From Myxococcales bacterium (GTDB lineage Bacteria > Desulfobacterota_B > Binatia > UBA1149 > SPBQ01), in contig SPBQ01000002.1 in assembly GCA_004525875.1 (NCBI GenBank), positions 1 to 22,820 on the forward strand: 22,820 bases of DNA, written 5' to 3'. Under the pieces are notes generated by a model. The model made no database searches, was not told where the DNA came from, and saw only the letters and a program-made list of their open reading frames with translations. Shown here piece by piece: positions 8,271-15,740 of this stretch. Positions within the stretch are counted from its first letter, which is position 1. Every line of letters starts with the position of its first letter. Made by a program: the position numbers and the translations under genes.

Positions 8271-9122
8271 TCAAGAACGCGCGCCCGGCGGCGGTGTGAT
8301 GGGGATGTCGTCGGGCAGCTCCCGAACGATCTGTTCGCTCATGCCGACCTCTTCGACCAAGAACCGCCGGCGTTCCGGTAGTTCCACCGGTCGAGCCGCG
8401 TGCTCGCCTCGTTCGTCGAAGGTCATGACTTTGCCGAGCGCGGCTCCAATGCGACTGTTTCCACGTATGGAGTTCACACTCAGGCTGAAATTGAACGGAC
8501 TCCAAACACGCGTGAGCTCGTGGAAAGAGGCGAACTCCGTGCTTTCGGCACCCACCGTGTCGATGCCGCAGTCCATCCAGTCCGACGTGAGAAAATTGCG
8601 CCAACGGATTCTGAACTGCCCGTCTACCCAGATGCCGGTCACACCCCATGCCGCGTGGGCGATGCGACATTCCTCATGTGCGCGCATGGGGAGCGGCTCT
8701 ATGTGGAGAATTGATGCGTCTACTATGAAGTCGCCGCCTTCGATATTGACGACGACCGAGCCATGGTTCGGAGAGATGTTGGGTGCGACCATCATCGTGG
8801 CGACTACCCGTTGTGCGCTGAACCCCAGGCTCGTCAGCAGGGCATGGAGAGCACCGTTGCCGGCCCAGCAAGTTCCGCCGCAACCGTGGCTCAGCCATGC
8901 ATCGAAGAAATCGGCGGGATCGTCGCCGGGCAAAAGCGCAGGGTCGTCGTGACGCACGTGAATGAGTTTTCGAACGTTGTCGAACGGTACGTTGCGGCAC
9001 CATGCGTCGTATACAGCGGCCAGGCCGACGAGCGTCACCGGCGGAGCGGTATCAAACCCTAGGCGCGCCAGAACCTTCTCCGTGCGCGCGCCGTCCAGAG
9101 CATCAGCAGCAGTGCGGTTCAT
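8271..9122 (-). CDS. Arylamine N-acetyltransferase-like protein (NAT family)
   Basis: The product is 283 aa, the usual size of bacterial NATs. The Cys-His-Asp triad of the family can be placed: Cys85 in CGGTCWAGNGAL, His120 in SPNHGSVVV and Asp135 in DFIVDASI. The region PFDNVRKLI (47-55) matches the typical PFEN strand near the N-terminus. NATs are cytosolic and transfer acetyl from acetyl-CoA to arylamines or hydrazines. Some relatives act as amide synthases in natural-product clusters. The Cys box differs from the commoner RGGYCFE.N form, so the substrate may differ. It follows the GNAT gene on the same strand after 98 nt, so linkage is uncertain. The ATG at 9122 has a weak GAGAG ribosome site. 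The assignment to the family is firm; the substrate is unknown. Confidence 0.82.
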   Translation of the reverse strand: MNRTAADALDGARTEKVLARLGFDTAPPVTLVGLAAVYDAWCRNVPFDNVRKLIHVRHDDPALLPGDDPADFFDAWLSHGCGGTCWAGNGALHALLTSLGFSAQRVVATMMVAPNISPNHGSVVVNIEGGDFIVDASILHIEPLPMRAHEECRIAHAAWGVTGIWVDGQFRIRWRNFLTSDWMDCGIDTVGAESTEFASFHELTRVWSPFNFSLSVNSIRGNSRIGAALGKVMTFDERGEHAARPVELPERRRFLVEEVGMSEQIVRELPDDIPITPPPGARS

Positions 9123-9220
9123 CTCTCGGCGATGCAGGAAGTCTCAAACTGACTTCGATCCACAAATTCCTTGCCACCCCCTAACGGACGCGGCGCACAG
9201 TTACGACCTACAGCGCGAGC

Positions 9221-9805
9221 TCAGCGCGGACGCCTGATCATCGGGAACCCGGGCGGTGAGCCACCGACGCGGATCTCGCGCACTAACTCGAAGCCGTGGC
9301 GCTCGTACAGCGAGATGTTCCGCGGGTTCGATGATTCGAGGTAGCAATGCAGACGCTCTGCATCGATGCGCTCGAGTGCGTGAGTGAGCAACGCGGCCCC
9401 AATTCCCTTGCCGCGATGGGCAGGGTCGGCACCGATGAAGGCCAGGTGCCAGTGAGGTTCCTTCGGATGCGCCGCGGCGAGCTGCTCCAGTATGGAGAAG
9501 ATCTCGGACTGGGCCGGTTCCGCTACAGTCTCCCTGAGAATCGCTTCCAGTACATCAGCATTGGCTCCCACACCCGGAGGAAGCCACAACGCTCCCCCGA
9601 AGAAATCCTCGCTGACGTGCGCCGTTCCATTCTCGAACGCGCGTCCGCCAAAGCCGTGCACGAAGGCCGGATAGTGACTGATGTAGTCGTGGGGGTCCGG
9701 CCACAGCCAGCGCATGACGGGGTCGGCGCTGAACGCCATTACCTGCACGCTCACGGCCCGCGCCGTTTCGGTTTTATCGACGTTACGAATCTGCGGGTGG
9801 TCCAT
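9221..9805 (-). CDS. GNAT family N-acetyltransferase
   Basis: The ATG at 9805 gives 194 aa and is preceded by GGAAAGGAAG, a strong ribosome site, so it is preferred to the in-frame codon at 9841. Residues ~119-141 (WHLAFIGADPAHRGKGIGAA) form motif A of the GNAT fold, with the acetyl-CoA pyrophosphate loop R-G-K-G-I-G at 131-136. ESSNPRNISLYERHGFE (157-173) is motif B. The N-terminal half (SADPVMRWLWPD) resembles the group of GNATs often annotated as acetyltransferases of unknown substrate. It is probably a cytosolic acetyl-CoA-dependent acyltransferase. The neighbouring NAT-like gene is also an acetyltransferase, but of a different fold, and no shared pathway can be shown. Confidence 0.87.
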   Translation of the reverse strand: MDHPQIRNVDKTETARAVSVQVMAFSADPVMRWLWPDPHDYISHYPAFVHGFGGRAFENGTAHVSEDFFGGALWLPPGVGANADVLEAILRETVAEPAQSEIFSILEQLAAAHPKEPHWHLAFIGADPAHRGKGIGAALLTHALERIDAERLHCYLESSNPRNISLYERHGFELVREIRVGGSPPGFPMIRRPR

Positions 9806-9841
9806 TGACTTCCTTTCCGATGCCGGGGGTACGTCGCGCAC

Positions 9842-10158
9842 CGGATTTGAGAAGTCTGTCGGATCGTCTTGACTGTCGAAAGCCCCGCTGCCTGGCTGGC
9901 CACAAGTTCACAACGCCCGCACAGAGGCGGCGACGGATAGGCGCAGAGAGCGGTCATTGGTTCACTCGCGATGTGGTGGGGATTGATCAGGATCGGGATC
10001 CGTTTCCCCTACGAGCGGCCGTCCTGGGCCCGGTTAAAAGAGCCTCGCCAATCGGTCGTGCCGACGGAGAACGCCTTTCAGGACGGTTTCGAGCAGCGCC
10101 TCAGAGTCCGATAAGCGAGCGAGCTCACACAGCCTCACCTTCCACGCGAGTTCACTGG
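9842..10158. other. Intergenic stretch, no gene seen
   Basis: About 317 nt lies between the end of the cyclase/TPR gene and the upstream side of the GNAT gene. Frames that cross it have no recognisable motif. It probably holds the GNAT promoter, but I could not place one. Confidence 0.4.
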
Positions 10159-12375
10159 TCAAAACCCGAACTCTTCTTTCGGGATCTGTTGCGCCTTGGC
10201 GCACTCGGCTTTGAAGTCGTAGGGGACTTCGTCGGCGCAATCGGGCCATTTGCCCGTCGCCATCCAGAACTCGACGAGCCCCAGCCGCGCACACAGGCGT
10301 ACGAAGCGCGGGTCGTTGCGCAATTCGGGCATTCCAGCCTGGAACAACAGCGAGGTGCGGTAGCCGTCCGGGCCCATGATGTCGTCGCTGGTTCCAACCG
10401 GCCCCAGCCGAGCGGTCTCGGCCGCCCGGTAAGCTTCCTCGACGAGGCCCAGATGCGCTGAATACACCAGGCGCGAGACGTCGACGCATCCCGTCTTGGT
10501 GACATGGGCTTCAAGAGCGCTCCGCCAACCGCCGATGTTCTCCGGCGTGGGCTCGCGCTTGGCTCGGATGAACGGCAGGCCCTCCTGGAACTCGCGCAAC
10601 TGCCGCTTCGCTGCAAGCGCCAGCAATCGGTCGACCGCCGCCCAGTCTTGCTGGAAGGCATGGGCCCGCAGCAGGCTCGAAACCGGGAAGCTCATGTCGG
10701 GTACCCGCTCTACGAGGTCCTCATAGACAGGCACCGCCTCCGCTACGCGTCCTGCGGCCATCCTCGCGAGCGCGATCATGTTCGCGGACATCGGATCCAG
10801 CGCGTCCAATCGATATGTGCGCTCCGTCTCTTCGAGACTTTCGCGAACCCGGCCCATCGTCCGGAGGTACCAACCGACGTATCGACGCCCGTCGCCCGAA
10901 CCGGGCGCTCGTCGCATACGATCCAAGACCGCGTCGCCCTCGACGAACCGTCCGAACGGTGGTGTGACGAAGAGCTGCGCCGTCATGGCGTCGACGTTCT
11001 GCGGATCGAGCGCCAGGGCGTGGGCCGCCTCGCGCGCCACCAGGCCGGCGCTCGCGGCGCGATCGGCAAAGGGTAAATATTGGTGCAGAAACGCTCGCAA
11101 GTACGCGAGCCGTCCCCAGGCCTCCACGAAATGCGGCGCGCGCTGGGTGGCGACCTCCAACAGGCCGACATGCGTCCGCAATTCGTCCGGTGCGTAGGAT
11201 CTCGAGCTGGTGCGCAGATAGAGGTCATAGACAGCCGGATCGACGGCCCGGGTCGAGAAGCTGGAGAACGTTTGATGGAGCGCACCGGCGATGTTCTCGG
11301 AGATCTCATCCTGGACAGCAAAGATGTCCTCCAGGCCGCGGTCGTAGCGTTCCGACCACAACGTCGTCCGTGACGACGCCTCGACCAGATGTGCGCTGAT
11401 ACGCACGCGCCCCGCAGCACGGCGGATGGAGCCGTCGAGGACGTGGGAGCAATCGAGGCTCTGCGCGGCTTCGGCCTTGCGTTCGCCACGAAACTGAAAG
11501 CTCGACGTGCGACCGATCACCTTGAGCTTCGCCCCGCGCGACAGCCGCTGAATGATCTCCTCGCTGACGCCGTCCGAGAAGAACTGCATCTCGGGATCGC
11601 TCGACAGATTGTCGAAGGCCAGCACGGCGAGAACGGGCTCGGCGGGCAGGGCCTTCGTCGCATGATCGGTCGGTAGCGCCAGTGCCTGTGCCGCATCGAG
11701 GACATCCGACGGCTTGCCTTCAGCGTCCGCACGATGCGCCTTCTCCGAGTCAGGCGGCGGCGTCAGGCCTGCTCCCCCCGGCTCAGCGACCTCGCACACC
11801 TCGACGAGATCCTCGACGCCGGCCAGGCGATAGTGCCCATGTACCGCCCAACGCAGCGGCGCTTCATCCTTCATCCCCACCGAGGCGCGCCGTGCGAAGT
11901 CGTAAGCCGCACGCGTGAGCAAGATGCGTCCGTTGCCGGCAAGAGACATGACGCGCGCCGCAATCGCCTTGGCCAGTCCCTCCACCTCCAGAGGCTTTGC
12001 GCCGCGCGCCACATCCTCGGGCGAGTTCTCGCGAAGCACGACTTCGCCCAGGTGAATACCGACCCGTGAGGCCATCGCCGAATCATCGAACGTGGCGCCA
12101 AGCTCGCGCAGCCTCGCTCGATAGGCCATCGCAAACCGAACCGCCTCGATGGGTCGCTCGAACAGCAGCAGGAAGCCATCGCTCTTGTCGATTTCCCTGC
12201 CGTTGAAAGTGGACAAGAGGTCACGCGCGACGCGGTCGTGACGCGCGAGCAGATCGGCAGCGGCCGAGTCGCCGATGCGCTCCACGAGTTGCGTGCTCGC
12301 GACGAGGTCGCACAGCAAGAGCGTGCGGATCGCGGGAGTCGAGGTGCCGGGCGTGGCGGGCATGGATGTAGGCAT
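10159..12375 (-). CDS. Class III cyclase-like / TolB-like / TPR regulatory protein
   Basis: The product is 738 aa from ATG 12375; a TTG at 12441 would add 22 residues, and the start is not settled. Residues ~15-165 form an adenylate/guanylate cyclase homology domain: RTLLLCDLVAST with candidate metal Asp23, KSDGFLLLF with Asp66, and RVGIHLGEVV. Residues ~247-368 form a TolB-like domain (LAVLAFDNLSSDPEMQFFSDG...LWSERYDRGLEDIFAVQDEI). The rest, to ~720, is helical TPR-type repeat. This architecture is known for many soluble bacterial regulators. In the segment that normally reads VN.AAR the protein has KAIAAR: the Arg (141) is kept but the transition-state Asn is replaced by Ala (137). EVEGLAKAIAARVMSLA also resembles the cyclase subgroup linked to putative peptide-modification systems, a family-level guess. 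It is a single gene with no evident operon partner. Confidence 0.85.
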   Translation of the reverse strand: MPTSMPATPGTSTPAIRTLLLCDLVASTQLVERIGDSAAADLLARHDRVARDLLSTFNGREIDKSDGFLLLFERPIEAVRFAMAYRARLRELGATFDDSAMASRVGIHLGEVVLRENSPEDVARGAKPLEVEGLAKAIAARVMSLAGNGRILLTRAAYDFARRASVGMKDEAPLRWAVHGHYRLAGVEDLVEVCEVAEPGGAGLTPPPDSEKAHRADAEGKPSDVLDAAQALALPTDHATKALPAEPVLAVLAFDNLSSDPEMQFFSDGVSEEIIQRLSRGAKLKVIGRTSSFQFRGERKAEAAQSLDCSHVLDGSIRRAAGRVRISAHLVEASSRTTLWSERYDRGLEDIFAVQDEISENIAGALHQTFSSFSTRAVDPAVYDLYLRTSSRSYAPDELRTHVGLLEVATQRAPHFVEAWGRLAYLRAFLHQYLPFADRAASAGLVAREAAHALALDPQNVDAMTAQLFVTPPFGRFVEGDAVLDRMRRAPGSGDGRRYVGWYLRTMGRVRESLEETERTYRLDALDPMSANMIALARMAAGRVAEAVPVYEDLVERVPDMSFPVSSLLRAHAFQQDWAAVDRLLALAAKRQLREFQEGLPFIRAKREPTPENIGGWRSALEAHVTKTGCVDVSRLVYSAHLGLVEEAYRAAETARLGPVGTSDDIMGPDGYRTSLLFQAGMPELRNDPRFVRLCARLGLVEFWMATGKWPDCADEVPYDFKAECAKAQQIPKEEFGF

Positions 12376-12558
12376 GAATGAGGAGCTACGAGCCGCGATT
12401 GCCGATGCGGCAGAGTAGAGCTCCGGCGCGTTCGCCGGCAAGCACGCTCTTCACGATCACGAGGCAACCATAGTGGCCTCAGAGCCGCCGAGTCAACAGA
12501 GACGGCAGACGCGGACGCGACGCTGAAACGATACGGTTAGCGAGTTCGAACCGCGTTT

Positions 12559-12584
12559 TGGAGTTGACCCGCTTTCGTGGACAC
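12559..12584. repeat. Possible IS3-type terminal inverted repeat (one end only)
   Basis: TGGAGTTGACCC at 12559-12570 followed by GTGGACA at 12577-12583 resembles the ends of several IS3-family elements, which commonly combine a TGACCC-type block with a GTGGACA-type block. It lies just past the 3' side of the transposase remnant. No matching end was found on the other side up to 13190. Confidence 0.35.
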
Positions 12585-12589
12585 TTCCC

Positions 12590-12846
12590 CGCTGGGGATG
12601 CACTTCCTTTATCCGATCGTTCTTCAAGCTGCCTGAGAATGACTCGGCGACTGGGTTGTCCCAGCCCTCACCGCGACAGCTCATGCGCACCTCGATGTTG
12701 TTGTCTCGGCAGAAGCACGCCCAATCGTCACGGCCATACTGCGAGCCCTGGTCTGAATGGACGAGCACGGTCGTGCGCGGTCGACGCCGGTCTTCTCCAT
12801 CCATTCGATGACCGCGTTGGGCGCGCGGCTCGGGCCTCGACTCGCC
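12590..12846 (-). pseudogene. IS3-family transposase remnant (DDE integrase core, truncated and frameshifted)
   Basis: On the minus strand, VLVHSDQGSQYGRDDW, NNIEVRMSCRGEGWDNP and VAESFSGSLKNDRIK are signature blocks of the OrfB/rve integrase core of IS3-family elements, including the second Asp (HSDQGSQY) and the catalytic Glu (AESF). The usual ~45 residues after SLK..RI are missing. The sequence instead runs straight into the IR-like end. Upstream, coding-like residues (NAVIEWMEKTG) lie in another frame, so there is a frameshift near 12770. The N-terminal half and the first Asp are not found. The element is dead and was probably reduced by internal deletion. It sits in a non-coding gap of about 750 nt between the cyclase/TPR gene and the RimI-like gene. 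Confidence 0.75.
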
Positions 12847-13192
12847 GCCGGGGTAGTAGCTCAGGTCCTCCATGGACCCGAGGGTCATGAAGTGACACTC
12901 GGACAGGGCGATGCAATGGTTGCTGGACACGGCGGGCCGCTTTTATATACATCAGCGATTACGGCGCTGCGGGGCGTGCGGCTGAGGGCTCCCGGAGACT
13001 CGGAGTCTACAGAGAGCCCGTTATCGGACGCTGGAGCGCGGTCCGGAAAGCGGCCCCGAACCTACGATCCACTGGCATGCTTTCGCCCCGAGAAGCACCG
13101 CAGGCGTGAAGCGGGAAACCTCGTCCCGCGGTTGTCGGTTCTCCAGTACTGTCTCATGTTTTACCAAACAGAAGCATGCCGCGAATGATGAG
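12847..13192. other. Gap between IS remnant and RimI-like gene
   Basis: No gene is recognised here. It holds a nested inverted repeat: GGGCTC (12986-12991) with GAGCCC (13014-13019), enclosing the 11-bp palindrome GACTC-G-GAGTC (12997-13007). It may include the promoter of the downstream GNAT gene. Confidence 0.4.
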
Positions 13193-13798
13193 ATGAGCAC
13201 GCTCACGCCAACTCGCTCTCAGTCTCGCCCTCACCCGTCCTCCGGTAAGGGAAAGCGGGCCGAACTCATCGTGCGCGCCGCGCGCGTCGACGACTTACCC
13301 GCGATCCTGCTTATCGAAAACTCCTGCTTCCCGCCGGGCATCGCCTTCACCGCCCGGCAGGTCCGTCGACTGCTCGCCAATCCCAACGCCATCCCGCGCG
13401 TAGCCGAAGGCACAGGCTCGCGCGAAACAAAGATCAGCATCGCCGGCTGGTGCGTCGGCCTCGTGCGTCACGCCGGGCGGCACGTCACCGGCCGGATCTA
13501 CACCGTCGCCATCGATCCGGACTGCCAGGACCGGGGCGTCGGCAAGCGGCTCATCACCGACATGCTCGATGAACTGGTGGTCCGCGATGTGCATCGCGTC
13601 TATCTCGAAGTGCGGGCGGACAACACGCGGGCGATCGCCCTGTATGAGAAGCTCGGTTTCAACATCGTGCGCGACCTATCTGGTTACTACGGCGACCACG
13701 TACACGGCGTGAGCATGCGCCGAATCATGTTACCTACCTCCCCACCGCTCAGCAGCAGGGCCGAAGGTCCACCCGCCGCGGCGCCAGACGGCAAGTGA
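13193..13798 (+). CDS. RimI-like GNAT N-acetyltransferase
   Basis: The ATG at 13193 gives 201 aa. The frame extends back to 13106, but that extension is Cys/Ser-rich and not family-like. Residues 26-48 (IVRAARVDDLPAILLIENSC) are typical of RimI-type ribosomal-protein-alanine acetyltransferases, with the IE..CFP motif at 41-47. Motif A is YTVAIDPDCQDRGVGKRLI (103-121), with the acetyl-CoA loop Q-D-R-G-V-G at 112-117. LEVRADNTRAIALYEKLGF (138-156) is the conserved motif B. The last ~20 residues are a low-complexity Pro/Ala tail. It could acetylate protein N-termini or another small amine; RimI-like families include both. The ribosome site (GATGAG) is weak. It stands alone between non-coding gaps. 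Confidence 0.87.
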   Translation: MSTLTPTRSQSRPHPSSGKGKRAELIVRAARVDDLPAILLIENSCFPPGIAFTARQVRRLLANPNAIPRVAEGTGSRETKISIAGWCVGLVRHAGRHVTGRIYTVAIDPDCQDRGVGKRLITDMLDELVVRDVHRVYLEVRADNTRAIALYEKLGFNIVRDLSGYYGDHVHGVSMRRIMLPTSPPLSSRAEGPPAAAPDGK

Positions 13799-14135
13799 CG
13801 CCGAGGCCGTCGGCTGATGCAAAAGTCGTCGCGCTACTACGCGTCGGCGGGCTGCATCACCGGTACGTGTGACGAGAGGCAGCTCGAGGCGCGGACGCCG
13901 ATCGGAGTCCGGGAGCACGCGGGTCCCGCCAGTCGGATCTCGCGACATTGACGGCCGCGTCCTTGAAGACCGCACGGATAGCGAGCTCAAAGCGCGCTTC
14001 GAGGCTGCATCGAGACACGCCTAGAAAACGCTATCCATAGCTGGTCGGACGACGATCATGGACGACGATGTGGGCTCGGCCGTTCGCGGATCAATCGGAA
14101 CAAGAACGTCGCCTGAAGCGACTAACTCCGCGGCT
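13799..14135. other. Convergent intergenic gap, no gene
   Basis: About 337 nt lies between two convergent genes. I see no credible reading frame. At 13974-14014 it carries a sequence similar to 12533-12563 and 8127-8159. On the minus strand part of it could read RFELAIR, as 12533-12563 could read RFELANR. This may be a remnant of a degraded coding sequence. Confidence 0.4.
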
Positions 14136-14768
14136 CTAGCCGCGCCCGCCGAGCTGGGGCCAGCGGAAGCACGATGTGAGGTGGTCGTTCACCATCCCGG
14201 TGGCCTGCATGTGGGCGTAGCAGATCGTGGCGCCCACGAAGCGAAAGCCGCGCTTCTTGAGATCCTTGCTCAGCACTTCGGCCTCGCGCGTGACCGCCGG
14301 AACGTCGGCCATGCGGCGCCGGCGGTTCACCTTCGGCCTGCCGCCGACGAACCGCCAGATGTAGGCGTCGAAGCTTCCGATCTCCTCGCAGACCGTGAGA
14401 AACGCGCGTGCGTTTCCGATCGCAGATTCGATCTTCAACCGGTTGCGGACGATGCCGGCGTTGCCGAGCAGGCGGGTGACGTCACGCTTGGTGTAGCGGG
14501 CCACGCGCTCCGGGTCGAAGCCGTGGAGAGCCTCGCGATAGGCCTCGCGCTTGGCGAGAATCGTGTCCCAGCTGAGCCCGGCCTGCGCACCTTCGAGGAT
14601 GAGAAACTCGAACAGAAGCCGGTCGTCGTGCACCGGAACGCCCCACTCGCGATCGTGGTACGCGATCGCGAGACCGTTGCGCGCCCAGCCGCAGCGGTGC
14701 CTTCCGATGGCCTGGCGCGCGGCGACGCTCAGCGCTCGGCCTCGGCACCGTCGCGCCGCTTCGGCCAC
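14136..14768 (-). CDS. tag: DNA-3-methyladenine glycosylase I
   Basis: The C-terminal ~185 residues match Tag throughout: RCGWARNGLAIAYHDREWG, LILEGAQAGLSWDTIL, the helical core, and FVGATICYAHMQATGMVNDH. The zinc ligands of the E. coli enzyme (Cys4, His17, His175, Cys179) correspond to Cys26, His38, His196 and Cys200 when counted from the GTG at 14768. The enzyme excises 3-methyladenine from alkylated DNA by base excision repair in the cytosol. The start is unusual. The family normally begins one to three residues before RCGW, yet no ATG, GTG or TTG lies there. The nearest conventional start is the GTG at 14768, overlapping the upstream DUF1295 gene by 40 nt. A CTG overlapping that gene's stop (14730-14732) is the alternative. 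It is the last gene of the block. Confidence 0.9.
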   Translation of the reverse strand: MAEAARRCRGRALSVAARQAIGRHRCGWARNGLAIAYHDREWGVPVHDDRLLFEFLILEGAQAGLSWDTILAKREAYREALHGFDPERVARYTKRDVTRLLGNAGIVRNRLKIESAIGNARAFLTVCEEIGSFDAYIWRFVGGRPKVNRRRRMADVPAVTREAEVLSKDLKKRGFRFVGATICYAHMQATGMVNDHLTSCFRWPQLGGRG

Positions 14769-15727
14769 GGAACTACGAGCGAGGTGCCGCGGGTACGCTC
14801 GTCGTAACCCGGGCGGCGCTCGCGCATGTGCCCCTCGATCATCGGCAAGCTCGCGAATTTGAACATGAGCATGATCGACACGGGGCCGATGCCGGTCCAC
14901 CAGTAGGCAGGGTCGGCGGCGAGCGCGAACACGAACAGTCCCCACCAGAACGTCATCTCGCCGAAGTAGTTCGGGTGACGCGACAGCGCCCACAGCCCTG
15001 AGGACAGCACCTCCTCTCCGTCCGGTTGCCAGGCTTTGAACGCGCGCAGCTCTTTGTCCGCACGGGCCTCCACCCAGATCGCGCCGCCGGTGATAGCGGT
15101 GGCGACTAGGTCGATCACGCCGAACCCTTGCGTCCCCACACCGACGGCGGCGTACACCGGCAGTAATCCGCCGAAGACCCACAGCGTGGGCATCAGGTGA
15201 ATGCCGCCCAGGCTGATGAACCAGTAAGCTCGCGGGTAGCTCTCGCGGAACTTCTCGTATCGCCAGTCCTCGTGCGACAGGCCCGTCCAGCCCTGTGCCC
15301 AGTTCGACGTCAGACGCGCGCCCCACGCCAGGATCAGCGCGATGACAACGATCTGCCGGACGACGCTCGCCTCGAGCGGGGAAGTCGCCGCCCAGTAGAT
15401 GGCGATGGGAAGGGGCGCGACGCTCCAGTAGGCGTCGTAGAAGCTCGAATTGCCGAACGCGAAGCTGAAACAGAAGATGACGACAGTGGCGGCGACGTCG
15501 GCCGCGAGCGCGATCAGCATCGGATGGGAGCCGGACATCGACCCGCCGACCATCAGCGCGACGACCAGCGCGACCATGTAGGCCGCATAGATCCAACGGA
15601 ACGCGTCCTTGCGCGCCCGCTCGCGCACCCTCCCCTTGCCCGCCGTCTTCGGGGTGTCGGTGGTCTCGGTGTTGCCGGTCTCCGGTTCTTCCGGGCCCTC
15701 GTCGGACGCCGTCAGCTCGTCGCTCAA
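14729..15727 (-). CDS. DUF1295 family membrane protein (steroid 5-alpha-reductase/isoprenylcysteine methyltransferase-like fold)
   Basis: The product is 332 aa from TTG 15727. This start is supported by GGAGG seven nt upstream; no ATG is close. Residues 1-40 are acidic and polar. At least five or six hydrophobic segments follow (~45-62, 70-92, 103-118, 124-137, 170-193, 203-220, 260-275). Residues 250-257 are RHPNYFGE, the hallmark of the DUF1295/steroid-dehydrogenase C-terminal family, preceded by SSGLWALS. Family members are inner-membrane proteins, some with reductase or methyltransferase activity, but the substrate here cannot be told. The gap to the alkylsulfatase gene is 13 nt, and its 3' end overlaps the tag gene, so it belongs to the same operon. 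Confidence 0.85.
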   Translation of the reverse strand: MSDELTASDEGPEEPETGNTETTDTPKTAGKGRVRERARKDAFRWIYAAYMVALVVALMVGGSMSGSHPMLIALAADVAATVVIFCFSFAFGNSSFYDAYWSVAPLPIAIYWAATSPLEASVVRQIVVIALILAWGARLTSNWAQGWTGLSHEDWRYEKFRESYPRAYWFISLGGIHLMPTLWVFGGLLPVYAAVGVGTQGFGVIDLVATAITGGAIWVEARADKELRAFKAWQPDGEEVLSSGLWALSRHPNYFGEMTFWWGLFVFALAADPAYWWTGIGPVSIMLMFKFASLPMIEGHMRERRPGYDERTRGTSLVVPWPKRRDGAEAER

Positions 15728-15740
15728 AGCTCGCCTCCAC

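Noticed and set aside
10034..10489. Minus-strand frame of 151 aa overlapping the end of the cyclase/TPR gene
   Set aside because: It is in the wrong frame relative to the TPR protein and has no recognisable motif or ribosome site.
12986..13019. Nested inverted repeat GGGCTC...GAGCCC enclosing GACTCGGAGTC
   Set aside because: The arms are short and no gene boundary is clearly linked to it. Recorded in the gap entry only.
14136..15740. Single minus-strand frame of 534 aa joining Tag to an N-terminal extension
   Set aside because: The N-terminal two-thirds is an out-of-frame reading of the DUF1295 gene. Only the part after about 14768 has Tag homology.
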